Source: Endomychus coccineus
Lineage: Eukaryota; Arthropoda; Insecta; Coleoptera; Endomychidae
Assembly: GCA_958510875.1 (NCBI GenBank)
Contig: OY294069.1
Coordinates: 5,208,001-5,272,000 of the forward strand
DNA: 64,000 bases
Reading direction: 5' to 3'
Position numbers and translations under genes: made by a program. Positions within the stretch are counted from its first letter, which is position 1. Each line of letters begins with the position of its first letter. The notes beneath the pieces are model-generated. The model did not search any database. It was not told where the DNA came from and worked only from the letters and a program-made list of their open reading frames with translations. This document shows positions 10,183 through 21,862 of the stretch, piece after piece.

Positions 10183-13100
10183 TGATATCTTCGTAGGCAT
10201 GAAGTGATTATCAAGTATCAAATGTGTTGATAATGTTGGAAGTCAAATGAAATTGGGTTGTGATAATAATGATGTTTCCACGGATACTAAATAATCAAGT
10301 CAAGCCGATGATATGGTGGCTGTGATATCTTCGTGATATGAAGTGATTATCAAGTATCAAATGTGTTGGTAATGTTGGCAGTCAGATGAAATTGGGTTGT
10401 GATAATAATGATGTTTCCACGGTTACTAAATAATCAAGTCAAGCCGATGATATGGTGGCTGTGATATCTTCGTGATATGAAGTGATTATCAAGTATCAAA
10501 TGTGTTGGTAATGTTGGCAGTCAGATGAAATTGGGTTGTGATAATAATGATGTTTCCACGGTTACTAAATAATCAAGTCGAGCCGATGATATGGTGGCTG
10601 TGATATCTTCGTAGCATGAAGTGATTATCAAGTATCAAATGTGTTGGTAATGTTGGAAGTCAAATGAAATTGGGTTGTGATAATAATGATGTTTCCACGG
10701 ATACTAAATAATCAAGTCAAGCCGATGATATGGTGGCTGTGATATCTTCGTGATATGAAGTGATTATCAAGTATCAAATGTGTTGGTAATGTTGGCAGTC
10801 AGATGAAATTGGGTTGTGATAATAATGATGTTTCCACGGTTACTAAATAATCAAGTCAAGCCGATGATATGGTGGCTGTAATATCTTCGTAGCATGAAGT
10901 GATTATCAAGTATCAAATGTGTTGGTAATGTTGGAAGTCAAATGAAATTGGGTTGTGATAATAATGATGTTTCCACGGTTACTAAATAATCAAGTCGAGC
11001 CGATGATATGGTGGCTGTGATATCTTCGTAGCATGAAGTGATTATCAAGTATCAAATGTGTTGGTAATGTTGGAAGTCAAATGAAATTGGGTTGTGATAA
11101 TAATGATGTTTCCACGGATACTAAATAATCAAGTCAAGCCGATGATATGGTGGCTGTGATATCTTCGTGATATGAAGTGATTATCAAGTATCAAATGTGT
11201 TGGTAATGTTGGCAGTCAGATGAAATTGGGTTGTGATAATAATGATGTTTCCACGGTTACTAAATAATCAAGTCAAGCCGATGATATGGTGGCTGTAATA
11301 TCTTCGTAGCATGAAGTGATTATCAAGTATCAAATGTGTTGGTAATGTTGGAAGTCAAATGAAATTGGGTTGTGATAATAATGATGTTTCCACGGTTACT
11401 AAATAATCAAGTCGAGCCGATGATATGGTGGCTGTAATATCTTCGTAGCATGAAGTGATTATCAAGTATCAAATGTGTTGGTAATGTTGGAAGTCAAATG
11501 AAATTGGGTTGTGATAATAATGATGTTTCCACGGATACTAAATAATCAAGTCAAGCCGATGATATGGTGGCTGTGATATCTTCGTAGCATGAACTGATTA
11601 TCAAGTATCAAATGTGTTGGTAATGTTGGAAGTCAAATGAAATTGGGTTGTGATAATAATGATGTTTCCACGGATACTAAATAATCAAGTCAAGCCGATG
11701 ATATGGTGGCTGTAATATCTTCGTAGCATGAAGTGATTATCAAGTATCAAATGTGTTGGTAATGTTGGAAGTCAAATGAAATTGGGTTGTGATAATAATG
11801 ATGTTTCCACGGATACTAAATAATCAAGTCAAGCCGATGATATGGTGGCTGTGATATCTTCGTGATATGAAGTGATTATCAAGTATCAAATGTGTTGGTA
11901 ATGTTGGCAGTCAAATGAAATTGGGTTGTGATAATAATGATGTTTCCACGGATACTAAATAATCAAGTCAAGCCGATGATATGGTGGCTGTAATATCTTC
12001 GTAGCATGAAGTGATTATCAAGTATCAAATGTGTTGGTAATGTTGGAAGTCAAATGGAATTGGGTTGTGATAATAATGATGTTTCCACGGTTACTAAATA
12101 ATCAAGTCGAGCCGATGATATGGTGGCTGTGATATCTTCGTAGCATGAAGTGATTATCAAGTATCAAATGTGTTGGTAATGTTGGAAGTCAAATGAAATT
12201 GGGTTGTGATAATAATGATGTTTCCACGGATACTAAATAATCAAGTCAAGCCGATGATATGGTGGCTGTGATATCTTCGTAGCATGAACTGATTATCAAG
12301 TATCAAATGTGTTGGTAATGTTGGAAGTCAAATGAAATTGGGTTGTGATAATAATGATGTTTCCACGGATACTAGCTAATCAAGTCAAGCCGATGATATG
12401 GTGGCTGTAATATCTTCGTAGCATGAAGTGATTATCAAGTATCAAATGTGTTGGTAATGTTGGCAGTCAGATGAAATTGGGTTGTGATAATAATGATGTT
12501 TCCACGGATACTAAATAATCAAGTCAAGCCGATGATATGGTGGCTGTAATATCTTCGTAGCATGAAGTGATTATCAACTATCAAATGTGTTGGTAATGTT
12601 GGAAGTCAAATGAAATTGGGTTGTGATAATAATGATGTTTCCACGGTTACTAAATAATCAAGTCGAGCCGATGATATGGTGGCTGTAATATCTTCGTAGC
12701 ATGAAGTGATTATCAAGTATCAAATGTGTTGGTAATGTTGGAAGTCAAATGAAATTGGGTTGTGATAATAATGATGTTTCCACGGATACTAAATAATCAA
12801 GTCAAGTCGATGATATGGTGGCTGTAATATCTTCGTAGCATGAAGTGATTATCAAGTATCAAATGTGTTGGTAATGTTGGAAGTCAAATGAAATTGGGTT
12901 GTGATAATAATGATGTTTCCACGGTTACTAAATAATCAAGTCGAGCCGATGATATGGTGGCTGTAATATCTTCGTAGCATGAAGTGATTATCAAGTATCA
13001 AATGTGTTGGTAATGTTGGAAGTCAAATGAAATTGTGTTGTGATAATAATGATGTTTCCACGGTTACTAAATAATCAAGTCGAGCCGATGATATGGTGGC

Positions 13101-15797
13101 TGTAATATCTTCGTAGCATGAAGTGATTATCAAGTATCAAATGTGTTGGTAATGTTGGAAGTCAAATGAAATTGGGTTGTGATAATAATGATGTTTCCAC
13201 GGATACTAAATAATCAAGTCAAGCCGATGATATGGTGGCTGTGATATCTTCGTGATATGAAGTGATTATCAAGTATCAAATGTGTTGGTAATGTTGGCAG
13301 TCAGATGAAATTGGGTTGTGATAATAATGATGTTTCCACGGATACTAAATAATCAAGTCAAGCCGATGATATGGTGGCTGTAATATCTTCGTAGCATGAA
13401 GTGATTATCAACTATCAAATGTGTTGGTAATGTTGGAAGTCAAATGAAATTGGGTTGTGATAATAATGATGTTTCCACGGTTACTAAATAATCAAGTCGA
13501 GCCGATGATATGGTGGCTGTAATATCTTCGTAGCATGAAGTGATTATCAAGTATCAAATGTGTTGGTAATGTTGGAAGTCAAATGAAATTGGGTTGTGAT
13601 AATAATGATGTTTCCACGGATACTAAATAATCAAGTCAAGCCGATGATATGGTGGCTGTGATATCTTCGTGATATGAAGTGATTATCAAGTATCAAATGT
13701 GTTGGTAATGTTGGCAGTCAGATGAAATTGGGTTGTGATAATAATGATGTTTCCACGGATACTAAATAATCAAGTCAAGCCGATGATATGGTGGCTGTAA
13801 TATCTTCGTAGCATGAAGTGATTATCAAGTATCAAATGTGTTGGTAATGTTGGAAGTCAAATGAAATTGGGTTGTGATAATAATGATGTTTCCACGGTTA
13901 CTTAATAATCAAGTCGAGCCGATGATATGGTGGCTGTAATATCTTCGTAGCATGAAGTGATTATCAAGTATCAAATGTGTTGGTAATGTTGGAAGTCAAA
14001 TGAAATTGGGTAGTGATAATAATGATGTTTCCACGGTTACTAAATAATCAAGTCGAGCCGATGATATGGTGGCTGTGATATCTTCGTAGCATGAAGTGAT
14101 TATCAAGTATCAAATGTGTTGGTAATGTTGGAAGTCAAATGAAATTGGGTTGTGATAATAATGATGTTTCCACGGATACTAAATAATCAAGTCAAGCCGA
14201 TGATATGGTGGCTGTGATATCTTCGTAGCATGAACTGATTATCAAGTATCAAATGTGTTGGTAATGTTGGCAGTCAGATGAAATTGGGTTGTGATAATAA
14301 TGATGTTTCCACGGATACTAAATAATCAAGTCAAGCCGATGATATGGTGGCTGTAATATCTTCGTAGCATGAAGTGATTATCAAGTATCAAATGTGTTGG
14401 TAATGTTGGAAGTCAAATGAAATTGGGTTGTGATAATAATGATGTTTCCACGGTTACTAAATAATCAAGTCGAGCCGATGATATGGTGGCTGTGATATCT
14501 TCGTAGCATGAAGTGATTATCAAGTATCAAATGTGTTGGTAATGTTGGAAGTCAAATGAAATTGGGTTGTGATAATAATGATGTTTCCACGGTTACTAAA
14601 TAATCAAGTCGAGCCGATGATATGGTGGCTGTAATATCTTCGTAGCATGAAGTGATTATCAAGTACCAAATGTGTTGGTAATGTTGGAAGTCAAATGAAA
14701 TTGGGTTGTGATAATAATGATGTTTCCACGGATACTAAATAATCAAGTCAAGCCGATGATATGGTGGCTGTAATATCTTCGTAGCATGAAGTGATTATCA
14801 AGTATCAAATGTGTTGGTAATGTTGGAAGTCAAATGAAATTGGGTTGTGATAATAATGATGTTTCCACGGTTACTAAATAATCAAGTCGAGCCGATGATA
14901 TGGTGGCTGTAATATCTTCGTAGCATGAAGTGATTATCAAGTATCAAATGTGTTGGTAATGTTGGAAGTCAAATGAAATTGGGTTGTGATAATAATGATG
15001 TTTCCACGGTTACTAAATAATCAAGTCGAGCCGATGATATGGTGGCTGTAATATCTTCGTAGCATGAAGTGATTATCAAGTATCAAATGTGTTGGTAATG
15101 TTGGAAGTCAAATGAAATTGGGTTGTGATAATAATGATGTTTCCACGGATACTAAATAATCAAGTCAAGCCGATGATATGGTGGCTGTGATATCTTCGTA
15201 GCATGAAGTGATTATCAAGTATCAAATGTGTTGGTAATGTTGGAAGTCAAATGAAATTGGGTTGTGATAATAATGATGTTTCCGCGGATACTAAATAATC
15301 AAGTCAAGCCGATGATATGGTGGCTGTGATATCTTCGTAGCATGAACTGATTATCAAGTATCAAATGTGTTGGTAATGTTGGAAGTCAAATGAAATTGGG
15401 TTGTGATAATAATGATGTTTCCACGGATACTAAATAATCAAGTCAAGCAGATGATATGGTGGCTGTGATATCTTCGTAGCATGGAGTGATTATCAAGTAT
15501 CAAATGTTTTGGTAATGTTGGAAGTCAAATGAAATTGGGTTGTGATAATAATGATGTTTCCACGGATACTAAATAATCAAGTCAAGCAGATGATATGGTG
15601 GCTGTGATATCTTCGTAGCATGGAGTGATTATCAAGTATCAAATGTTTTGGTAATGTTGGAAGTCAAATGAAATTGGGTTGTGATAATAATGATGTTTCC
15701 ACGGATACTAAATAATCAAGTCAAGCCGATGATATGGTGGCTGTGATATCTTCGTAGCATGAAGTGATTATCAAGTATCAAATGTGTTGGTAATGTT
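10183..15797. repeat. 139-bp satellite array, about 40.4 copies
   Basis: Successive 'tgatatcttcg' or 'taatatcttcg' starts fall at 10323, 10462, 10601, 10740 and so on to 15744, a constant 139-bp step. Only the first unit (10183) is 140 bp. Each monomer carries 'gtgataataatgatgtttcc' and 'gccgatgatatggtggctgt'. Units differ mainly at linked diagnostic positions: 'gtgatatg' with 'cagtcagatg', versus 'gtagcatg' with 'aagtcaaatg', followed either by 'ggatact...tcaag' or 'ggttact...tcgag'. The last full units (15466, 15605) share private changes ('catggag', 'gttttgg'). The array ends within a monomer at about 15797. It is non-coding and lies about 6 kb downstream of the tensin stop. Confidence 0.97.
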
Positions 15798-16377
15798 CGA
15801 GAAGTCAATCACAAAATCATCGAAAACCTGTTAGAACTAAACTGCCAGAAGAAAGAAGCAAGCGATTGAAAAATAGTCCGTCCCTGCAAAACGTTTCCAT
15901 GCATTAATGTGTTTATGAAACTATAATTTGATAGAACCCTGCCTTTATTCCAAATATTAGGAACAGCGGAAACAGAACTGTTGTAGCAAAATTCAGATGC
16001 AAACCTCCCTGACCAGCTAAACATGACGAATTTAGGACATTCTGTGATAACATCAGGTATATGTACCTGCACAGTTCACACCTATCTATTTAGGAATTCT
16101 AGCAAATTAGTAAAAAACAGATAATTAACGTTTATGGGAGATATATGGATCTAGAAATTCAATAGATTCATATTCAGATTGAAAAAATGTTTTAAAACTA
16201 GACTCAAGAGGAAATACCTGAGTGATCTGAATGAAGATTACTTAAGCTCGCTATTTTGTAATTCTTATTGCTAAGAAATAATTATATAAAAAAAAATATA
16301 TTGAAGTACGTACATGGAGAAGAAAAATGTTGTATAGCAAAATGTTATTTACATTTCTCAAATTGAACATAAATATA
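15798..16377. other. Unique-looking flank between satellite and fold-back element
   Basis: There is no gene signal. The segment near 15999-16025 ('caaacctccctgaccagctaaacat') resembles one just left of the array at about 10083-10110 ('caaccctccctaaccaaccaaacat'). This hints at duplicated flanks, but the match is short. The 87-codon minus frame (16072-15809) is unrecognised. Confidence 0.4.
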
Positions 16378-16899
16378 CAGGGTGTTCCAGTTTTATCGTT
16401 CATAACTTCGGTAAACGATAGAACTTCTTAAAATAATAGGGATCTTTCTTGTGAAATTTCTCTCTAAATCACTTCGTTTCCGAGATACGGGTGTTGAAGT
16501 TTTGAAAAATTATTGCATTTTCTTCATTATCTTCTAAACAAATGAAGATGTTTAGTTCAAACTTGGTAAACTTCAGTTTTACTGGATGAGCATTTTTTTG
16601 ATGACAAAATGTTCTTGAGACAAATACAGTAGTTTACTTATAGGGTTTTGAACCCATTTAAACCCTTAAACTTCGACGCCAATGGTCAGAAACTATTATT
16701 GTATACAAATTTAAAAACTTTGATTTATTTACTATAAAAGAGTATTTTGGTAAATTTCACTTAGAGGCTTCCTGTTCGAGCTATTTCGATTTTTCTAATC
16801 AGGGTTATCTTATGAAATTTTGTTGAAAGGCTATTTGAAACGTAAGAAAATATTTAAATACCTATTTATTGGTAACGATAAAAAATAATTCATAATAAA

Positions 16900-17160
16900 T
16901 GTTCAAAATGATCCATTTACTTCAACGCAACGCCGACATAGATTTCTCAACGACCTTCTTATTCGAATTAACATTTTATTAATAAAATTTCACCACAAGC
17001 TCTTTGAATACGATCAAGTAGTTTTTCTCTATTATGAACCGGCGTGACATAGTTTTATCTTCCAAATAACCCCAAGCAAAAAAGTCTAGAGGATTGAGGT
17101 AAGGTGATCGCCATGCAACTGGACCACCTCTACCAATTCATCTTTCGCCGTACGTTTTAC
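16900..17160 (-). pseudogene. Transposase C-terminus, left arm of fold-back element
   Basis: The reverse complement reads in broken frames as a counterpart of the right-arm transposase: a W-GRGG-VAW-like block, LNPLDFFAWGYLEDKT, an RIQRACGE-like block and an RR-C-CVEVNG tail. Several frameshifts separate these. The polarity, minus here and plus at 17227, is what makes the element a fold-back. Confidence 0.6.
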
Positions 17161-17226
17161 CAGGCAGACTAACGGCCGCTGCATTTTTAGAATTTTTGGA
17201 AACTAATCACAAAGACATCACACAAT

Positions 17227-17572
17227 AAGGGAACAAATGTATGGAAACAATTGGATGGCTGTCCTGCCGATTTTGGCCGACAAGTTCGAGAATGGATAGA
17301 TAGTAAGTACAGTGAAAGATGGATTGGTGGAGGTGGTTCAGTTGCATGGTCTTCTCGATCACCTGAGCTCAATCCTCTGGACTTTTTTGGTAGGGGTTAT
17401 TTGAAAGATGAAGTTGCCACGCCGGTTCATAATATAGAAGATCTTCTGAATCGTATTTGAAGAGCTTGTGGTAACATAAATAATAAAATGTTCATTCGAA
17501 AAAGAAGGTGGTTGAGAAATCGATGTCGCCGTTGCGTTGAAGTAAATGGATATCATTTTCAGCATTTATTAT
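17227..17572 (+). pseudogene. Transposase C-terminus, right arm of fold-back element
   Basis: The frame at 17251-17460 reads ADFGRQVREWIDSKYSERWI, then SVAWSSRSPELNPLDFF, then RGYLKDEVATPVHNIEDLLNRI and TGA. A downstream shifted frame continues RRWLRNRCRRCVEVNG and ends F-HLL. This is the standard end of an insect Tc1/mariner-superfamily transposase (WPPRSPDLNPLDFFLWGYLKD.V...HFEHLL). The SPD Asp is Glu here, and the DNA-binding domain and first two acidic residues are absent. Confidence 0.75.
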
Positions 17573-18429
17573 GAATGATTATTTTTTATCGTTACCAATA
17601 AATGGTATTCCATTTTTTTACTTATTAAATATCCTTTCAAAAGAAATTCCATATGATAACCCAGATTAGAAAAATTAAAATAGCGCGAACAGGAAGAATT
17701 TAAGTGAAATTAATCAAGAATACTTTCTTATAGAAAATAAATCAAAGTTCTTAAATTTGTATACAAAAATGATTTCCGACCATTGGCGTACAAGTTTGAG
17801 GGGTTTAAATAGGCTACTGTATTTATCTCAAAAACATTTTGTGTCCACAAAAATTTCTCATCCAATAAAACTAAAGTGTACTAAGTTTGAAATGAAAATT
17901 TTCATTTGTTCAGAAGATAATGCAGAAAATGTTAAAATTTTTCAAAACTTTAACACCCTGTATCTCGGAAACAAAGTGATTTAGAGAAAAATTTCATATG
18001 AAAGACCCCTATTATTTTTAGAAGTTCTATCATTTGCCGAAGTTATGAACGAAAAAACTGAAACACCCAGTATATGGCCTGGACAGTTAATATTTAATTC
18101 TTAATATGCAAATTCATCCGGAGTTCTGTGATAACTTGGCATCATTGAAAACTATAATGCATGAATTTAAGAGTGCATTATATTATTAGATTTTTTATGA
18201 TGGTGACTTGTCCACTCATAGTAAGAGATGGGTCAAAGCTAGTTGGGCTCAAACAGATGAAGATACTTATTATCATCTCATATCAAGTTATATTTCTAAC
18301 ATGAGTTTTATATTAGAATGTGAAAAAAATGGTATTACTTACATCTAATGTTCAAGTAGTAAAAGGATCAATAAAATGGACCAATTGCTTGTTTATAGAA
18401 TCACTAGATGTTGAAGGAAAGTGTAGATT

Positions 18430-18965
18430 ACTATTCAATAACCACTCAAAGTTAAGCCCATCATAGTTCTAAGATCTGCAAATAAAACAACATTTCTTAA
18501 ACATGCAGCTATGGAATCTGTAAATCGACACATCTTTGAATTGTATTTTAAGAAACGATAATTTGAGATTGAATAACCTCCATAAAAACTATTATTTATT
18601 ACATCAACATGAATCGATCAGAAAAGAAATTTTACTCTTCCAACTTCTATCGTAACATTTGAAACATTCCATTCATATGTATCAGTGCTAACTGGAATAA
18701 GTACTCACAATTTTTGTATCATGAATTCGTTCATCAAGGTAGTTACTACTCAAAGTTGAGTCCATTACAGTGCCAACATCTACATCTAATTTGAAATGGA
18801 ATAACCTCCATCAAAACTATTATTCATTAAATCAACATGAATCTATGAGAAAAGGAATTTCACTCTTCCAATTAAACATTTACAACGGGTACTCACCATT
18901 TTTGCATCATGATTCAAGAATTCGCTCATCAACGTTGTTCATTTGTTATAAAGTATCCAGCGATT
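18430..18965. repeat. Degenerate tandem duplication, period near 225 bp
   Basis: 'aataacctccataaaaactattatttatta' near 18576 matches 'aataacctccatcaaaactattattcatta' near 18801, with the following 'catcaacatgaatc.at.agaaaa' also shared. 'ctactcaaagttgagtccat' near 18737 matches 'cactcaaagttaagcccat' near 18445. About 2.3 units are visible. The frames inside (18770-18970, 18909-19175) are low-complexity and unassigned. Confidence 0.6.
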
Positions 18966-21609
18966 ACTAAACTTCAGAACTTCACATCTAATTCTGGAAC
19001 GTTTCATCGATTTATATCCAAGGTATGCAATGACGGCAGGTTTTTCTATATGAAATATCTTCACGACTTGGGAAACCATATTAACACGGATGGCAATCCT
19101 CATCTACCATCACAAAGCAGGAATAACTTTAATAATTATATTGACACAACGAAACTTACATTATCACACACATGATCACACTAACAAATAAATTTCAACA
19201 AAACTTAAACTTTGTTGCTCAAACGTTCGCCATCTCTGATTTTTTCTTAATATTCGTGTGTCATTAATTAAGCAGCGCTCATCACAGAACAACTACTACA
19301 ACCATAGATAACTCTAACTCTACTACTGGTAGTGGAGACCACGAATACCACGATCGTACATACAACAATCGTGTAATGAACACACCCGTTCCTGAAGGGT
19401 TAAAAATGTTAGAAACTCATAACACCCGTTGAATTCAAAACTCCAAATCAGATGATTTGTGAAGAGTAACTTCACCACGCACATTATTCATCTATTCTTC
19501 AAGCGTCAACACATTTCTATTTTATATAATACTATTAGTTTTATAATGAATAATTGAACGTGCGGATAATGGAATTTCACTGTCCTATCTTTTACCCTAC
19601 TATCCCATAGATAATACAATCACAGAATAGAGTAGTACATACTATTGCTATGTTCACAGCAGTTTGAAATATTGCATCATAGAACTCTCAATACCAAACC
19701 CACAAAGATTTATTATTTATATGACCAAAACCAAATGTATTTCTGAATTTTGAAATTTCCAAATGTAGAACATAACAAAACATTGGGTGAATTATTTGTT
19801 ATTAAAAGTCGAGAGAAACGTTAATAATTTGGCATAAAACTATTGAATAACCTATACAACTAAATCGTAGATCTATAGATTGGTGATTAATTGTGATTGA
19901 AACCCCAGAATAACAATATATACTATTAACAGGTATTTTCATACCACCGATCTACAGATAGGTATCAAATTTTCGTTTCACTTACCTTAATATTTCACCA
20001 ATAATTTAACCATACGTATGAACTTTCTGCCGAGCTGTACGTGCTTTTTCATAACTGATTTTATGAAACAAAATAATGGGTGCGTTCAGCGAACGTCTAC
20101 AGATGAGATGCTGACACGCATTGGCTAAATCTGCTACATTTTCAGCTGTGTCGGTCAGTGTATTGAAATATTACCTTTAAATTCGATTAAGTAAGCACAC
20201 TCTCTTTTCTAAACTTAATAAGACGGAGTGAGCGTTAGCGTCTGCTTTTCTTGATCTATTATCTTAAAACGTAAACGTATGTTCTGGTTTTCCACCTATC
20301 AGCATATGACCAAAGGGTTAAGACCGAGTGAATGAGTGAACCGAAAGGAATAAATTTCGAGCATCATATCTTGTTTGTGTCAAAATTGCAAGTGGGTTGC
20401 ATGTTTCCATTTGGCCGCTACACGAGAACCTACATTTGCCATATAACCTGATTCGAGAAACGACTTAAACGGCAAAACCATAGATATATGAACCAAGATA
20501 GACATGATCAGTGCATTCTCTATGTGAAGTTGGTATAGGCACCCTTGATTAGGAGAATTAGTTGGTGTTATAGTTCATCCATAGTGTCAACCCTTTCATA
20601 ACAAATTTATTCGTTAAGTTTGAACTGTTGATGTATAGAAGAAGTTAATTTTCGGAAGCGGCTGCTTACGCTACTTTGGTCTGTTAATTACGAGAACGTT
20701 TGCTATTGCAAGTTAAAAATTTAAATTCTAAGACGATGCAGAATACAAATAAACCTAAAGTGAACGTTCATATGTGAAATATTAAAAAACAAAATGCAGC
20801 ACCCATAACTTCGCACATTTTGCCAACTGCATAACATCGAATAATGGGCGCGAAGTTTGAAACATATGTAAGCAAACTAAGTTAAATTTGGAATATGGAC
20901 TGAGGATAAGGAAAAATTGAAAAATGCTCGTAAATAATTAGTATATTTTAATATGTATTTTGTTTAATTACACCTTGTAATTTCATAATTTGATACTTTG
21001 ATTGACAGTTTGAGTAGAACTATTTTTGTACTATTAATATTTTACAACAAAAATAATATAAGTAATATGAACGAATACATTAATATCTACAAAACTAAGT
21101 TGTTAAGTGTATAAAGCGCTTGTTACATGCAATAATGATAATATTCGCAAATGAAGATGTGATTATTTACCCTGCTCTCTCATCGTATAGACTAAGAATA
21201 TCGATTTGGGAAGTGAAATATTAAAAATTGAGAAGAAATGGCGTATTAAAAATAATTATTTGTCATTCACAGCAAAGTAAAAGATAAAACACCTTCCTGA
21301 TACCTTGCAAATGATTATAGAATTTTCGTAAATTTTTTGTTAATTTTTCATAACAAAAACTAACAAGGCTCAGTAGACTTTCGAAAATCTTAAGAATCTG
21401 TGAAAATGCTAATATTTACAATATTTAAAGCACTTCACTTGAAATTAAAATATTTTAAAATAAAATAATAACCAGGCACACTTAGTGTTACGTATAAATA
21501 TATACAAATGTTTTCATGAAATATATTCAATATTCGAACATAAAAACTAAAAAATATATAGAAATTAAATAGAATAGACTAGTTGATAGAATTTAGCTGT
21601 GGTTATCCC
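18966..21609. other. Intergenic flank 3' of tensin, no gene seen
   Basis: No motif-bearing frame was found. At about 20221-20370 there are pieces ('agacggagtgagcg', 'ttcgagcatcatatc') related to a dispersed repeat also present near 34.44-34.55 and 51.86-51.99 kb. The rest is AT-rich. The segment adjoining 21609 is presumably beyond the tensin mRNA end. Confidence 0.5.
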
Positions 21610-21615
21610 TTTATT
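21610..21615 (-). terminator. Candidate tensin poly(A) signal AATAAA
   Basis: On the minus strand AATAAA lies 88 bases past the tensin stop codon (21703). It is the first canonical hexamer I see in this direction, which would give a short 3' UTR. Distal sites further down are possible. Confidence 0.5.
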
Positions 21616-21702
21616 TCATCTTTGATAGTAAGTACTTAACAATACTGACAGTTAGACATTCGTGTGATGTGACATTCTTCATGATTAATATGAAAAATCT
21701 TA

Positions 21703-21862
21703 CTATACCATGTTGGGTTTAACCCCAGTAGATGTCAGTATTTTGTTAACAAAATTAACGATTGCTATTGCTGGCTGTTCGGGTTCTAATTCAGCGAACA
21801 AATGGCACTGATTATCTGAATTTTTCACGTTCGGTTTTCTGGCTACGAATCCAAATATCCGG
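21703..21862 (-). CDS. by: Tensin terminal coding exon, C-terminal PTB helix
   Basis: Found by looking for the missing PTB end. After the acceptor 'tttttattgcag' the sequence completes a split Asn codon and reads [20 protein letters not shown], then [20 protein letters not shown], then [12 protein letters not shown] and TAG. IFGFVA(R/K)KP...[16 protein letters not shown](V/I)-K is the invariant tensin PTB terminus. It is 954 bp from exon 7 and too short for a naive ORF filter. Confidence 0.96.

Larger units (their letters stand above)
16378..18070. mobile_element. Fold-back element: two inverted 3' halves of a Tc1/mariner-like transposon
   Basis: The left arm (16378-about 17160) and right arm (about 17290-18070) are reverse complements over roughly 780 bp. 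The outer ends are 'cagggtgttccag' and 'ctgaaacacccag'. Both arms contain the same transposase C-terminus in opposite orientation: plus strand in the right arm, minus strand in the left. The unit is therefore a palindrome of two 3' halves joined near 17160-17290. There are no 5' halves, so it cannot encode an intact enzyme, but it keeps two identical-type termini. Confidence 0.85.

Noticed and set aside
10183..15797. CRISPR-like or coding-repeat interpretation of the regular array
   Set aside because: Repeats are 139 bp, contiguous, without spacers, and every frame has stops in each unit; it is satellite DNA in a eukaryote.
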